Shown: piece after piece, positions 22,914-37,093 of the stretch
Numbering within the stretch: the stretch's first letter is position 1
Layout: the number at the start of each line of letters is the position of its first letter
From: Sapria himalayana
Lineage: Eukaryota > Streptophyta > Magnoliopsida > Malpighiales > Rafflesiaceae
Length of the DNA: 64,000 nt
Assembly: GCA_029783825.1 (NCBI GenBank)
Contig: JAREIK010002649.1
Span: 1-64,000 of the forward strand
Direction of reading: 5' to 3'
Notes under the pieces: generated by a model
The model's database searches: none
Told to the model about the DNA's origin: nothing
What the model saw: only the letters and a program-made list of their open reading frames with translations
Position numbers and translations under genes: made by a program

Positions 22914-25900
22914 GGATACGTCAAGTATCTCAGATTCCCAACAATAAGTAATATAAAATAATTCCATAACTATTAGTAGCCAGAGCAAAACTTGATTATT
23001 GGAACTAAACACCAAGATGCTCCTGCCTTACTTATCGAGGAATATGGGGCTGGATAGACTTCTTGTACTTCTCTTTCCCGTAGTATCCTTTGATACTTTC
23101 CTAATTGCAAGGTTTTGAGATAACTATAGGATTTGCTTCCTAGCAACAAATACTGACTAGTTGCATGAAACTTTAAACTAAATATTTTCTCTAACTTTAG
23201 TTTCTATCCATTTTGTCCACTCACCACTTATCTCAAAAGCCACTATTTGAGGTCTTTCAAGTGAATTTTAAATTAGTCTTTGTGGTTCCATTTCCCTTAT
23301 GCTTCCTTTTGTTAATGCTACTCAGAAATAATAGCTAAAAATGATTAACTCTAAGTATCGAAGTCCATATCTTTTATGATTATGAGCGAGCTATGGATTT
23401 TTTGTTTGCATTTTTGTAATGATCTCATTAAGGAGTTCCAATGACATGGTTAGCCCTCATTCTCTCTATTGTCAATCCATATTTCACTTCAGTTTACTAT
23501 AGCAACTACAATAACCTACCTAGCTCACTAGCTCATATGACTAGCTCACTAACTTTACTCAGCAACCTATCTCTAATAAACCAACTCCATTCCTAGTTTT
23601 TTCTACCCTCACCACTTAACTCGTGTTTGTATTTGCCTCTTGACTAGAAGTGCCTTTTCTAGCAATCAAACTAGTTGCTTCACATTGCTTAGCCAATTGT
23701 GTAGCCTCATTTCACTATAAGTAAGGTAAGGATTGCTTCTTGCTAGCGGTATAGGCAAGCTAAGGTAGACATAAGAGCTAATGGATGGATTTATGATTGT
23801 TAGAGGAAAAAGTATGTACCTATGAAATAAGTAAACTTAGCCTTTTATAGTAGTTCATAAGAAAAGTGGGAGATTGATTCATTTAAGTGGTTAAAGAAAA
23901 AGAGCTAGGTAGTTTGCTTCTTCTTGGAGTTGAAAATGGACTTTCAAGTAATATGTGTTTACAAACAAGTAGGTAAACTAGATAGCCACATTCTAAGTAA
24001 CTTAGTACCCTTCTTTCACTTAAAGTTGCTATGACATCCATGGAATGTGCAACTTCTTTTAGAATGCTTTTTTTAATCCAATATAGATTCCAAAAAGTAT
24101 AGATGGGTTCTATTTTAGATCATGGTGATATGCTTGATAAAGGTTTGTTTTGTCGATAACATATCATAATCTTAGTAGTTACCTAGCTAGTTGAGTGAGA
24201 GGAGAGTGACAAGAGACTTATTCCAATTATTCATGTTCTAATTGCTTGTTATGGTTCATATATCCTTTTAGTTCCTATTATTTCTTGCTTGCTAGTAGGC
24301 TTGAGTATCGAACTAGTTAACGATTATGATTTGGATACAACCTCTTCTTACTTGTAAAAAGGAATCACGGACCTATTACTCGTGACTCTCTCATTACATT
24401 ATGCACTTGACTTACTGCTTCCTATTATTGTTCATCATTTCCATTAGTCACCGGAAGAAAGGGCTCTCTCTAGAAGAGGTAAGAAAAGGGCACGAAATAG
24501 GTGATTGTCCATTTCTTATATATTTTTCTGATAAAGTACTTCCTTATTTTTAACAAACATTTTTTTTGTCCCAAAAAGGCTTCTTAGCAGTTCCCTTTTG
24601 TTATGTGAAAATAATGGAAAATTGAATCATATTTTCTCAATTCATACTTCGGCGACCTAATGACCTACCTCAAGCAAGTTGACCTACTCGCTTTCCCTCT
24701 ATCCTGAACTCTATGTCGGAACTATAATATGAGTTTTTCTATATAAAATAGGAATAACAAAAGTAAAAAACAAGACATAAAGGGAAATCATATTCTCTCA
24801 ATTGCACATGAGATTTGGTAATAGTTGATTGTCAATCAATATCTATTTTTTTTATTGCTTCAGCAAACCTCCATTAATTGTGTCCTATATTGTATGATGG
24901 AAGGCTACACATTTAGTTGTGACATACCTATTACTATTATGAAACTCACATATAGGGTTCCATCTCCTTAATGTGTCTAACTAGACTTGATGCTTTGGAC
25001 AATCATAGTCTCATGAGCTTTTGAGACATCATATATGAAGTCATATGGTTGATTTCCAAATTTTCCTATTGAGCACTTCATATTATTCAATATGGCAAGC
25101 TAATTAGGTGGAGTTTTGCGTAGAGTAGGGCGAAGAACTACCAAGTGATCATTATTTATATTGCATCAAGTTAAAATTTCTCTATGTAATTATGTATCAA
25201 TAAATATTGTGTTTATCAGAGTGTAATGTAGTTTTCTTACATGGGCTCAAAGTTTGTGGTCAAGACCAATAACATGACTACGAGCAAATTCCTTACTCAA
25301 TATGACTTTTGGTGGCATTCGACATGGTTCTCAAGTACAAACTTAGGTGGACTAATCAAATCAAGTTGCTAACACACTAAGTCAAAAGTTTGAGTTGACA
25401 TCCTTACATAACATGCATGAGCAAACTGCAACCTCAAAGGGACCATTCCTGGCCGCATAAGATAGTTGTTGGAAAAGGATCATGCTGAAAAGTTAAGCAC
25501 CTTCATTTAGAAGCTCGAGTGGAATGGTTGTTGGTGTTCTCTTCCACATCTTTCTCTTGTTGGTGAGTTACCACTTCTCTTCCTTTCTAGCTTCATTCTT
25601 CTACTGATTGAAAGCTCATATCCTAACTTATGTTATTCCTATCCGAATAGTTAGTGGAAAGCTATCTCTTGGTTGGGTTAATCTTTCCCTTATTGTCTTC
25701 GAGTACGAGTATCTAACTTTCCACATCCTAGCTGTAGATGTATTATTATTTATTATTAAGTAAATCAAGACTTATCAACTCCTTGACTCGTCCACATGAT
25801 CCAAAGATTCTCAGCTTTTACTTGCCACTTCTCAAACTATCATTCACTATTCAAAAATCAAATATTTCACTGAAATTTAGCTCATGCATTTGAAGCAAAG

Positions 25901-28476
25901 TGACTTTTTACCCATTGGAAATGAAGTCATCCAAATCATATGATGCAAGACTTTTTTGTGGGGTTAGACATGGTCCTCAATGTCAGGTAGTTCCAGTTCA
26001 TACATTTTAAGATGGTGGGAGTGCCAATTTGGATTTGTACAACAACCTTGTCAGAACCCTCAGTATGAGTTCTATGATACCAAGATTTTTCTTCACATAA
26101 AGTTTTGAATCGATATTGTAGATGTAAAGAGAAGTGAAAAGTATCATTTATCTACCTTATTTGACTTGGACCATCAAAGAAGCCACTTCCCCTTGAACGC
26201 TCTAATATTCAAACTAATGATATGAACACCATCTATGAAATAGAGTCATAAGATAAATCTACTATTTAACCAAAAGATTTAATTGCTCCTTATCTTTTAG
26301 CTAACTTGAACCATCAAAGAAGCCACTTCCCCTTGAATGCTCTTTTGCATCATAGCTGCTAGCCTGCTACTATGATACAACAGAGACTAAGACTTGGTTA
26401 GAGATACAATAAGAAATGTAGGACTTATGATCATCATCTTCAATTGGATTGGAAGGTCAAATTAAATATTGACAACAAACATCATAACTAGATAGGGTAG
26501 AGAAATGGAAATCATGTTTTTAAGAATAAGAGAACAAAAAAAACTTGTGGTGGGATAGACATGCCATACAATTTGCTTATACTAGGCAAGTGGAGCTATG
26601 AACCTTTTGATTATAAGAGGGGTAAAAATAACTAATTGAATAGGCACATCTAGATATGATTATGACTCATCATTAGACTCAACCATAAAAGGATATGTCT
26701 CTAAGTATAGTCTCCAACTCCATATAGTTAAGCTCTTAATGCAAAATAGATATGTGGCTATGACAGAATTGACTCTACCACAAGGTCTATAGGACTAATC
26801 TTTTACAAGCTATTGATTTTGAACTGTTGATGTATATGGGTAATCAAATGATAGGACTTGATAGTTTACAACTCTCCACTTATTCCAGATAGTAATCAAA
26901 ATATGGGACTTGAAAGTTTATAGCTCCTCTAATTTTTCTAAAAAGTAATCAAAAGATCAATATCAGAAAAAATAATTATAGTACCATTTGACGTATAAGG
27001 TGACTCATCCACTCTAAATAGGCTATACATATTCTCTTCTCTTAAAATAAACTCAAAATAATGAGTGGTCAAGTCTTCATGCTCCCGATTCACTCTGAGT
27101 TGGGATTGGAATTGAATTGGAGCTATCATTATGATCAAACTCAAGAAATTCTCTTTGCAAGAAAACTATTATCTAGAAAGAAATATTTATTCTATACTTA
27201 TTAGTACATATGTTAATTTGATAGAAAATTCATCATGACATGAACCAATAAGTTCATAAGTGGTTTAAGGATGATATTTTTCATAGTTGGATGCTCACAT
27301 GGGACACAAGAGAAGTAAATTAAAGTATGAAATTTGAATGCATATCCTGAATCCTTTTCCTACTTAGACTCGTTAAAAATGAGTATTGTTTAAAAATAAA
27401 TAATATTAGGGCTAACTAACATATGTTTGTATACTAGAGTAACTAAGAAATATATAATTTATGACCCAAAGTATTATCTTATTATTTTTTGGGGATATAT
27501 TCAATAAAAAAAACATTAGCTCTCATAAATATTAGGAGGAAAGCTAAAACATCTCTTATTAGGATACAAAATCTAAAATAACAAACAATGAAAAATAACA
27601 TAGTATATATTTAATTGATTAAATAATTTGTAATTAAAATCACATCCCCTAAAAATACCATATAATATCTTATAATATTTCTTTATTGTTTTACAATTTC
27701 TTTTTGTGATAATATACTAGCACAAGACTAGCATATGATGAATATAATAAGTATTATCACCAACAAATAAATATTATAAGACATTATTCCTAATAATATT
27801 ATAATTTAATAAAAATATTTTTTATGATTAATTTAAAAAAATGACCTTGTGTAATTCATCTCACATCTCATTGGTGACTTTTTCAAAACTATGGCAAGCA
27901 TACAAGGATAAAGCACACACATATATTCATAAACATGCACATTCATATTTTGTATATGCATACAAATCTATGGCAGAATTTTTATTTGACAAGACATATA
28001 AAAGTTGTTTAATCATTTAAGGTTCAGATCTCTTTTTTTTTCATGTTTAATTTTGAATTTACTATAATATTATTGTTGAATGCAAGTAAATAAGTAGGTT
28101 TAAAGCTGTTGATGACAATTCACAAGATAATTGATAAATCAATGGTTCTTTAACAATGCCCCACAAAGAGAAGCAATTTTAGATCTATGTAACTAAATGA
28201 CCAGCGATTTTTCCTCCCTTAAATAAACAAGTCAATGACTAAAAAAAATACATTTCGAAGTCAAATTTTAAAATAAATGATAAATCAATGGTTAAAAAAA
28301 TGTGGGGTTATGTTCGAACAATGAATCCTGTTCTAAATTAGATTATGTGGGTATGTTTGGATAATATTAACTCACTGAAACACAGAGTGCCATCAACATA
28401 AACAAGAACATAGCAAGCCATCACAACTGAGCTTCCCATCTGTATTTGCTTTTATTGACGAACCAGTGTCATTATG
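22914..28476. other. Intergenic stretch, no gene recognised
   Basis: AT-rich sequence without recognisable exons or transposon domains on either strand; the longest frame is 68 codons. Small local repeats are present. A 27-bp phrase beginning ccatcaaagaagccacttc occurs at 26171 and again at 26311. A phrase with taatcaaa and ggacttga words repeats about every 65 bp at 26835-26945. A ggcattcgacatggttctcaa-like phrase at about 25315 returns in altered form at about 25960. These look like parts of old LTRs, but I could not assign them. Confidence 0.5.
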
Positions 28477-28498
28477 CTAGTCATCATAATTATCACCC
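28477..28498 (-). CDS. SLC35F-like gene, last exon with stop
   Basis: After the acceptor ccaattgcag the text reads W (split codon), GDNYDD and a TAG stop. Beyond the stop the same frame runs on as HNDTGSSIKANTDGKLSCDG before the next stops, which looks like a hydrophilic tail. The TAG could therefore be a recent shortening of the C-terminus. An AATAAA lies on the minus strand at 28456-28451, only about 20 bp past the stop. Confidence 0.65.
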
Positions 28499-30218
28499 CT
28501 GCAATTGGTATAAAAAAATAACTAAAAAAAAAAAAAAAAGACAAGTCCAGCATAGATCATTATGCTTACCTTACATGATATGAATATAAGCAAGATACAT
28601 AGTGGACATTCTATATTTGAGAACTTTATATGGGCACAACTATAAGAATATGAATGATGGTCCAATTCATGTAGGCATGACCAGGAGATTTAATCATGTA
28701 AGAATAAAGCCAAAACCAAAGCCAAGTGTTTCTATCCCATAGTTAAATAAAAACCAATAAAGACCCAAAATTTTATTTAACATATAAATATTTTATTGCG
28801 CAATATATAGAGGTTGATATCATACTCAATACACAAAACTCTCACTTTAGCACGAAGTCAATAAAAGATTAATATATCAACAATTTTATCTCTAAAAATT
28901 TGAGTTTGTATTTTAAAAGTCTCAAACCCTAGACCTATTACCATTGGACAAATGCAATTGTCATCACAATAATACATTACCCCGAATGTATGCAAGTAAT
29001 ACAAGAAATTTTTAGGTAATCAGTCATTACAATATTATTCTTGCCCAATACTATTGCATTATATAAAACGCTAACATATATAATGACGTAGGAAACAACA
29101 AAAACAAGATGTGAATCAAGCACCATGAGTAAACGAGCAGCCCAGAAGCAACACAAGCAAAAGCCACAAAGTACAGCCAATCAACCTAAAAAAATTTCAC
29201 ATGAAAACGCATACAAAATGGCACATCTAAATTCTAATATCAGTCAAATAAAAACATGTTTTAGCACAACATACCTTATCATGGTATGCAAACACTCGAA
29301 TCAGTACAGCCCACATGTCTGATGTCAGTAAAGATAGGTTAAGCATTGTGGACCCATTAACCTGGAAATAACAGAAAATCTAATATTTATCTCCTGCAGT
29401 CCAATTGGAAAAAAAAAAAAAGCAAGTTCACTGACAAAATTACATTGTTCAAGAATTCACTGCTGACATGATCAAAGAGCATTACTAATATAATAAGAAT
29501 TAATCATATGAATTTTAAGTTTACAATCAACATTAATATCACAAATTCACCTATGCATATCTTTTCTAATCATTATTCATCTAATTTATCTATAAAAATA
29601 AATTTTTTATTGAATTATGTACCTATCCTTATACATATTAAAACTACATAAGATGTAATTCTCTAATTTTATCCTTTAAAATAATACCTATAATTCATAA
29701 TCCGCTCATTCCAATTATAAGCCTGATATTTTTCACACAAATTCATTTATGTATAAAAATATAAATAGTAAAAAAAAGTTCTTGAACAAGAATAATTTAA
29801 AGATGAATAACCATCATTTCATGTTCAAAAAAAAAAAAAAGATTCCATAATTATTTACCTTAAGCAATATTGGGACCAACGAGTAAAACAAGAACATTGA
29901 AATTGAAAATCCAACAAATGGAAGAACCTGAAACCAATAGTGCAATGCAATGAATATTAGATTCAAGAAAAAAACTCACATTTACCTTAGACCAATAGGA
30001 AATTAGGTCATGTAAAGTTTTGTATGCTTGAAAAGAAATCAATGACATCGAACCTATACCAACTCATTTTTAGATTATTTTTAAGTCTTAAGAATAAAGA
30101 AAAAAGTTAAAATAAGCATGAGGATTAGTTTATTATACTTATATTTAACTTATCAATTGATCAATTTCTCCATTAGTTATATAGTAATAATATATATGTT
30201 ACAAAAATAAATAATACT

Positions 30219-30252
<34 letters not shown>

Positions 30253-33161
30253 CATACATATAGAAGTAGATACACATATATGTACATACATATAAATACA
30301 CAAACATATAGATGGAGATACATATAGCAATAGATGCAAATAATATAGATACACATGCATATAGATCCACATACATATAGATCCACATACATATAAATGT
30401 ATGCATGTAAAGATGAAAATACCTATTGATGGAGATACATATATATGGACATAAATCAATATGTATCTGTATCTATATGTATCGCCATCAAAAGATTCTC
30501 CACCAATAGATATCTTCATCTTTAAATACATACATTTATATGTATGTGTATCTATATGTATGTAGATCTATATGCATGTGTATCTATATGTATGTAGATC
30601 TATATCCATGTGTATCTAAATGTATGTAGATCTACATGCATGTGTATCTACAAGTATCTGCATTATAACTATATGTATTTGTATCTAAATGACATGTATA
30701 TATGTAATTGTATCTACATCTATGTGTATTTATATGTAATTGTATCTATATGTATGTGCATCCATATGTATGTGCATCTCCATGCATGTGCATCTACATG
30801 CATGTGCATCTATATGTATCTCCACCTATACGTGTGTATCTATATGCATATGTGTGTGTGTGTCTGCCTATACATGTATGTGTATTTATATGTATCTGCA
30901 TCTATTTGTATATGCATCTATATATATATCTTCATCAATATGTATATCCATCTACATGCATTTTCATTTATATGTGTGTGTGTGTGTGCATCTATATGTA
31001 TCTCTATCAATATGTATTTTTATAAATGTGTATGTATATCTATAAGTATCTATATCTATAAGTAAGTGTGTCAAGCAGGTCGGACCAGCCGGACCAGCCA
31101 GACCCATTTTTTGGTGGCACAATTGGGCCACCATGTCTGTCCGGCAGGGCACGGTATTTAACTGTATCGTGCGTGGCACGGCACAACTTGAGAAGTACCA
31201 GCCCAGCATGGCCCGCCTTGTATCCAGTTCGGGCCGGATAATGCATGCACCTGGACTTGCTAGGTCGGGTCAGGATCGAGCCATTTTGGCCCGTTAAAAA
31301 TTAGGTCATCCAAAACTTTAAAATTATTATAAATTTTAATAATTAATTAATTAAATTAAATTAATTAAGTAAAATAAAAAAAATTACTATCACAAGTCAC
31401 AACTAACAACTAAAAATACGTATAAATTATAAAATAAAAAAACAAGATTAAATATTAGAAATAAAAAATAATACATTTTTGATAAACTCATAAACATATA
31501 ACATTATATTTGTAAGTATCATAATAAACAAAAAACATACTAACAAAAAAAAAATACAAGCTCAAAATGAAATGAGAAAAATAAATAAACAAAGACAATC
31601 AAAAAATTGATAAATCACGTCATAAAATGATGGTATCAATATCACTAATGATAGGTCGTAGGCAGTACAGTAGTCTCAATGTATCAATCTCATCTCAGTG
31701 GCCAATCACCATCAAAATCCTATGAATCATCATCAATAACCAATTTTTTTTACTATTGTTATAGTTACAGCACAATCATGGATATCAAAACTCAAATCCA
31801 CTCAATCTTTCATGTATACTAATACCTCAATAATATTTGATCGTAAACTTGATCTTCAATTTGAAATCACATTCACTGCAACAAAAAAAATAAACTCTGA
31901 TATTATATTCGACACCGCGAGAGTCATTAGATCTTGTATCATCTTAGACAGTATGAGATAGTTGGACTCATAATTTCCATCACTGTAAAATATCAAGATT
32001 TTTATTCTCGAAATATGATATAATTGAGCAGTAATTGATATCTAAGTACTGAGACAGCTCGCTCCTATTTGACAGTCTACTCCATCATTTCCCCCTCACT
32101 GTTTGAATGGAAAAATTATTATCTCCGAATATAATATTCATGTTCCTACTCGGAGTCTCACTATTAATATTATCATACCTAGTATCGTAGTATGCAAAGA
32201 GCTCGGTCAACTTCTCATTAATGATCCCTTCAGGTTGATCTTCATGGTTCATGCACGAGGATATATATGTCAAAATATTTTCTACTCCTTTCACTTTAAC
32301 CCTAGGGTCCGTGCAAGGAGCTAGATAATAAAGAGATGGAATAATGAACCAGTACTTTAAATACTTTATTTCTATCTCTACAATCATATTGCTAAGTATC
32401 GGATCATCTCTAAATTTTTTAAACATGCTACTAATATTGTATATGCACCTGAAATCAATACAAGTGGTTGAAGTATAAACTGACGAATACATATTCGTTG
32501 TATCATAAATATTTTTCATGAATTTCATAAATAAAATTTCTGTAGCAAAGTCAGTATCGTCAATAATAAGTTCGTCACTCTTAATATTGGCGTAGTCGGA
32601 TATCATATATTCATATCAAACACATGATTCTAATATTAGGTATGTGTAATTTCAATGATGTTTCATATCTGATTATAATTTCTTCTTTAGACCCACAGAC
32701 AAACAGAGACTATCAAACTTCTGTTATCTGCGAGGCATACGAAGAAATTTTTAGTGAGTTAAGTATATTTTTTAAAGTGGATGAAATAGTTTTCATCTCT
32801 GCTTGTGCTATAAGGTTAATAACGTGACACATATATCTAACATGAAAAATATCTCATAATGACTTGTCTCTAATAATCCTAACAAACATGTTAATGACTA
32901 TTCCATTATTAGATGCATTATCAAAATGTGACACTGTATATTTTATTTTGAATATTATATTCTCTAAACATTTTCATCATACACTCATAAATGGTAGGAT
33001 CATTATGAAGATGAAGAACCTCTAAAAATTCTAATATTTTTTTTATTTAGTATTCAATTTGAATTTACATAATAGGAGGTAGCCAGTGAGACATGCATAA
33101 GATGCATCGTCATGACTAGTTCAGATATCAGACATCACAAACACCACATAGACAAATATAA

Positions 33162-33192
<31 letters not shown>

Positions 33193-36100
33193 AGATAGAT
33201 AGATAGATAGATAGACAAATAAATATATAGACAGATAGATAGGTATATATATAGATATATAGAAAAATAGATAGGTATATATATAGATATATAGAAAAAT
33301 AGATAGGTATATATATAGATATATAGAAAAATAGATAGATATATAGATAGATACATAAACAGTTTGAAATATATAAAGATAGGAAGAAAGACAGATAGAG
33401 AAATAAATATAAATAAAGAAAGAAAAATACTCATATATACTTATAGATAAATAGAAAGATAGACAAATACATAGATACATAAATAGATAATAGACAGATA
33501 GATAAATAGACAAATAGACGAATAGATATACAAATAGATAGATATATAGATATTAAAGAGATAGACAAATAGTCAAATAGATATATAAAAAAATTAACAG
33601 ATAGTTAGATAAATAGACATGTAGACTAATATAAAGATAGAGAGATAGATAAATATTTAGATAGATAGATAGATAAAAATAAAAAATAATAGACATTGAC
33701 AAAAATATAGATAGATTGATAAATAGATATAAATACAAATATTTTTTTATTTAGTATTTATAAAACTAGATAGATAGATAGATAGAATGACATATAGATA
33801 GATAGACAAATAGATAGAATGACAAATATACAAATCGCCAAATATTCAGATAAAAAGATAGTCATATAAACAGATATATAGTTAGACATATTGGCATATA
33901 GATAGATATTAAGATAGACAAATAGAAAGATAGACATAAATAGATAATTAGATAGACATATAGCCATATATTTAGATATACAAATAAATAGTTAGACAAA
34001 TATAAAATTAAATAGATATTCAGATAAATAGATAAAATGATATAAAGATAATAAGATAGATAGATACACAGATAGACATATAGATAGATAGATTAATAGA
34101 TAAAGAAATAGTTATATAGATAGTCAGATATACAAATAGACAATTAGACATATAAATAAATAGATATATAAATATATAGAAAGATGGATAGATTGACAGA
34201 TAAATAGATAGACAGATATATAAAAAAATATTTAGATAGGTAAATAGAAAGACAGATAAACAAATTGATAGCCAAATATTCACATGGACATATAGACAAA
34301 TTAATAATTATAAAATTAAACAGATATTTAAAAAGATATATAGAAAGATAGAAAGATAATAAGATAGATAGATCGACATATATACAGATAGATAGATTGA
34401 GAGGTAAAAAGATAGTAAGATAGATAGATAGTCATATAGATAGAGAGCTAGATAGATAGTTAGACTAATAAACTGATAGGAACATAGACAAATTTATAGA
34501 TAGACAGATAGATAGAAAGACATATTTATAAATTGACAGATAGATAGAAAGACAGACAGATAAATAGATAAATAGATAGAAAGACAAACAGATAGATAGA
34601 TAGATAAAGAGAAATATAGATTGATAGATAAATAGATATATAGATAGTTTGATTGATTGATAAATAGAAAAAAATTTTGATAGACAGATAGTCACAAAGA
34701 TAGATAGATAGATAGATAGACAAAATAATAGATAGATAGATAGATAGATAGACAAATAGATAAATATACAATAAAGAGATAGACAAATGGATAGATATTT
34801 AGATAGAAAGATAATAGATCATTTAGATAGACACAAATTAAAAGAATGAAAGAAAGATAGATATACAAATAAACAGATTTATAGATAAATAAATAGATAA
34901 ACAAATAGATAAATTTATAGATAGATAGATAATAAATAAACATATTGACAACAATATTGATAGACATATAGATAGACAAGTAAATAAATAGATAGATAGA
35001 TAGAAAAATATATAGAAATATATATATATATATAGATAAAAAGATAGACTAATAGAAAAATAGATTGATTGATAGAAAGATAAATAGATATTAAGATAGA
35101 TAAACTGATAGATATTTATGTAGAAAGATAGATAAATATATAAATAGACATTTAGAATAGATATATAGAATGATAGATATATAGACAGATTGATAAATAG
35201 ATAGATGATCATATAGATAGATAGAAAATACAGAGATAGATGAATAAAAAGATAGATCGATAGATAGAAAAATATACAGATAAATAGATTGATAAATAGG
35301 TTGATAGATAGACAAATATACATATTGCCCAAAATATAGATAGAGAGGTAGATAGATAGATAAATAGATAGATAAACAAATAGATATATAAACAGATAGA
35401 TAAATAGATTGATTGATTGATATATAAAAATATAGAGAGATAGATAGACAAACATATTGATTGATAGATATTCAAATAGACAGATAGAAAGATAGAAAGA
35501 TATAAAATTAAGCTATTAGATAGATAGATAGACAGACAAATAGATTGATAGATAAAAAAATAAATAGATAGATAGATAGATAGAAAAATTGACAAATAGA
35601 TAGATAAACAAATAGACAGATATGAAGAAAAATTGATAGACAAAAAGACAGATACATAGATAGATAGATAGATATTCAAATATTTAGATATACAGAATGA
35701 CAAATAAATAGATAGATATACAGAAATAGAAATTGATAGATTGACAGATACATAGATAGACAGATGACAAATATATAGATAAAGAGAAAGAAAGATACTC
35801 AAATAGATAGATAGACACATATATACTAATAAATAGACAGAATAATAATAAAAATAGACCAATAAATAGATAGATAAATAAATAAATAAATAAATAAATA
35901 GATAAATAGATAGAAAGATAAATAGATTGATAGATAGACAGATAGATTGACATATACTTATATAGATAGATGGACATATAGACTGAAAGACTAATAGATA
36001 GATTGATATATAAACAAATAGACATATAGGAAAATAGACAGAATGATAGATTGATAGATAGACAGATACAACATAGATACATACATAAATAAACAGATAG

Positions 36101-37051
36101 ATTGAATGATATATAAATAAAAAGATAGATAGATAGATATTCAAATAGACAAAATTGTATATAGAAAGCTAAAAAGATAGATAGATAGATAGACAAAAAT
36201 ACAAATAGGTAGATAGAGAGATATAGATATAGTTATATACACAGATAAATAGATATATAAATAGATAAATAAATTGTCACATAGATAGATTTATTAAAAG
36301 TTAGACAGAATAAAATATTGATAAATAAATAGATAGATATACAGATTGACAAATAGATAGAATGATATTTATATAGATGGATAGATAAATAGATAGATAG
36401 ATAGATAGATAGGAATATTAGATAAATATTTAGATAAATAACTATACAAATATAAAGATATAAAGATAGACAAATAGATAGATTAACAGATAGAGAAATA
36501 GAGAGAAAGAGATAAACATATAGAGAGGTAGAAAGATAGTTACATAGACATATAGACATTTAGATAGATAGTTAAAATAATAGACAAATAAACAGATAAA
36601 CAAATAGATTATAGATAGAAAAATAAAATTATAGATAAATAAACAGATAGATATATAGATAGATAGATAAATAAATAGATACATATATATATATATATAT
36701 ATATATACACACGCACACAAATAGGTAGATAGATAATAGATAGATATATTAACATATAGATATATAGATAGATAGGAAGCCAAATAGAAAGATATTCAAA
36801 TAGAGACAGACAGATAGATAGACAGATAAATATTCATATAGATAGAAAGAAAGATACAACGATAAAAAGAGAGTCATATAGATAGATAGGTAGGTAGATA
36901 AATTAATAGATAATGATATAAAAAAACAAATAGATAAAGAGACAGAAAGATAGATAGATAGATATATAGATAAATAAATAAATAGATAGATAAATAAATA
37001 GATAAACTTATAGAGAGATATATAATTATATAGATATAAAAAGTCATAGGT

Positions 37052-37093
<42 letters not shown>

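Larger units (their letters stand above)
28499..29858 (-). other. Three short introns of the SLC35F-like gene
   Basis: Introns 29858-29362 (497 bp), 29274-29186 (89 bp) and 29123-28499 (625 bp) are AT-rich and hold no recognisable element or RNA gene. The minus-strand frames covering 28977-29180 and 29860-30048 are partial overlaps with exons read in wrong phases. Confidence 0.7.

Noticed and set aside
23000..26000. Possible low-copy gene suggested by less AT-rich DNA
   Set aside because: No exon with a conserved block, no consistent splice pattern and no long frame on either strand.
30610..31065. Possible microRNA or long hairpin gene
   Set aside because: The inverted arms are simple repeat and imperfect; kept only as a structural observation because no defined stem with a unique mature sequence is visible.
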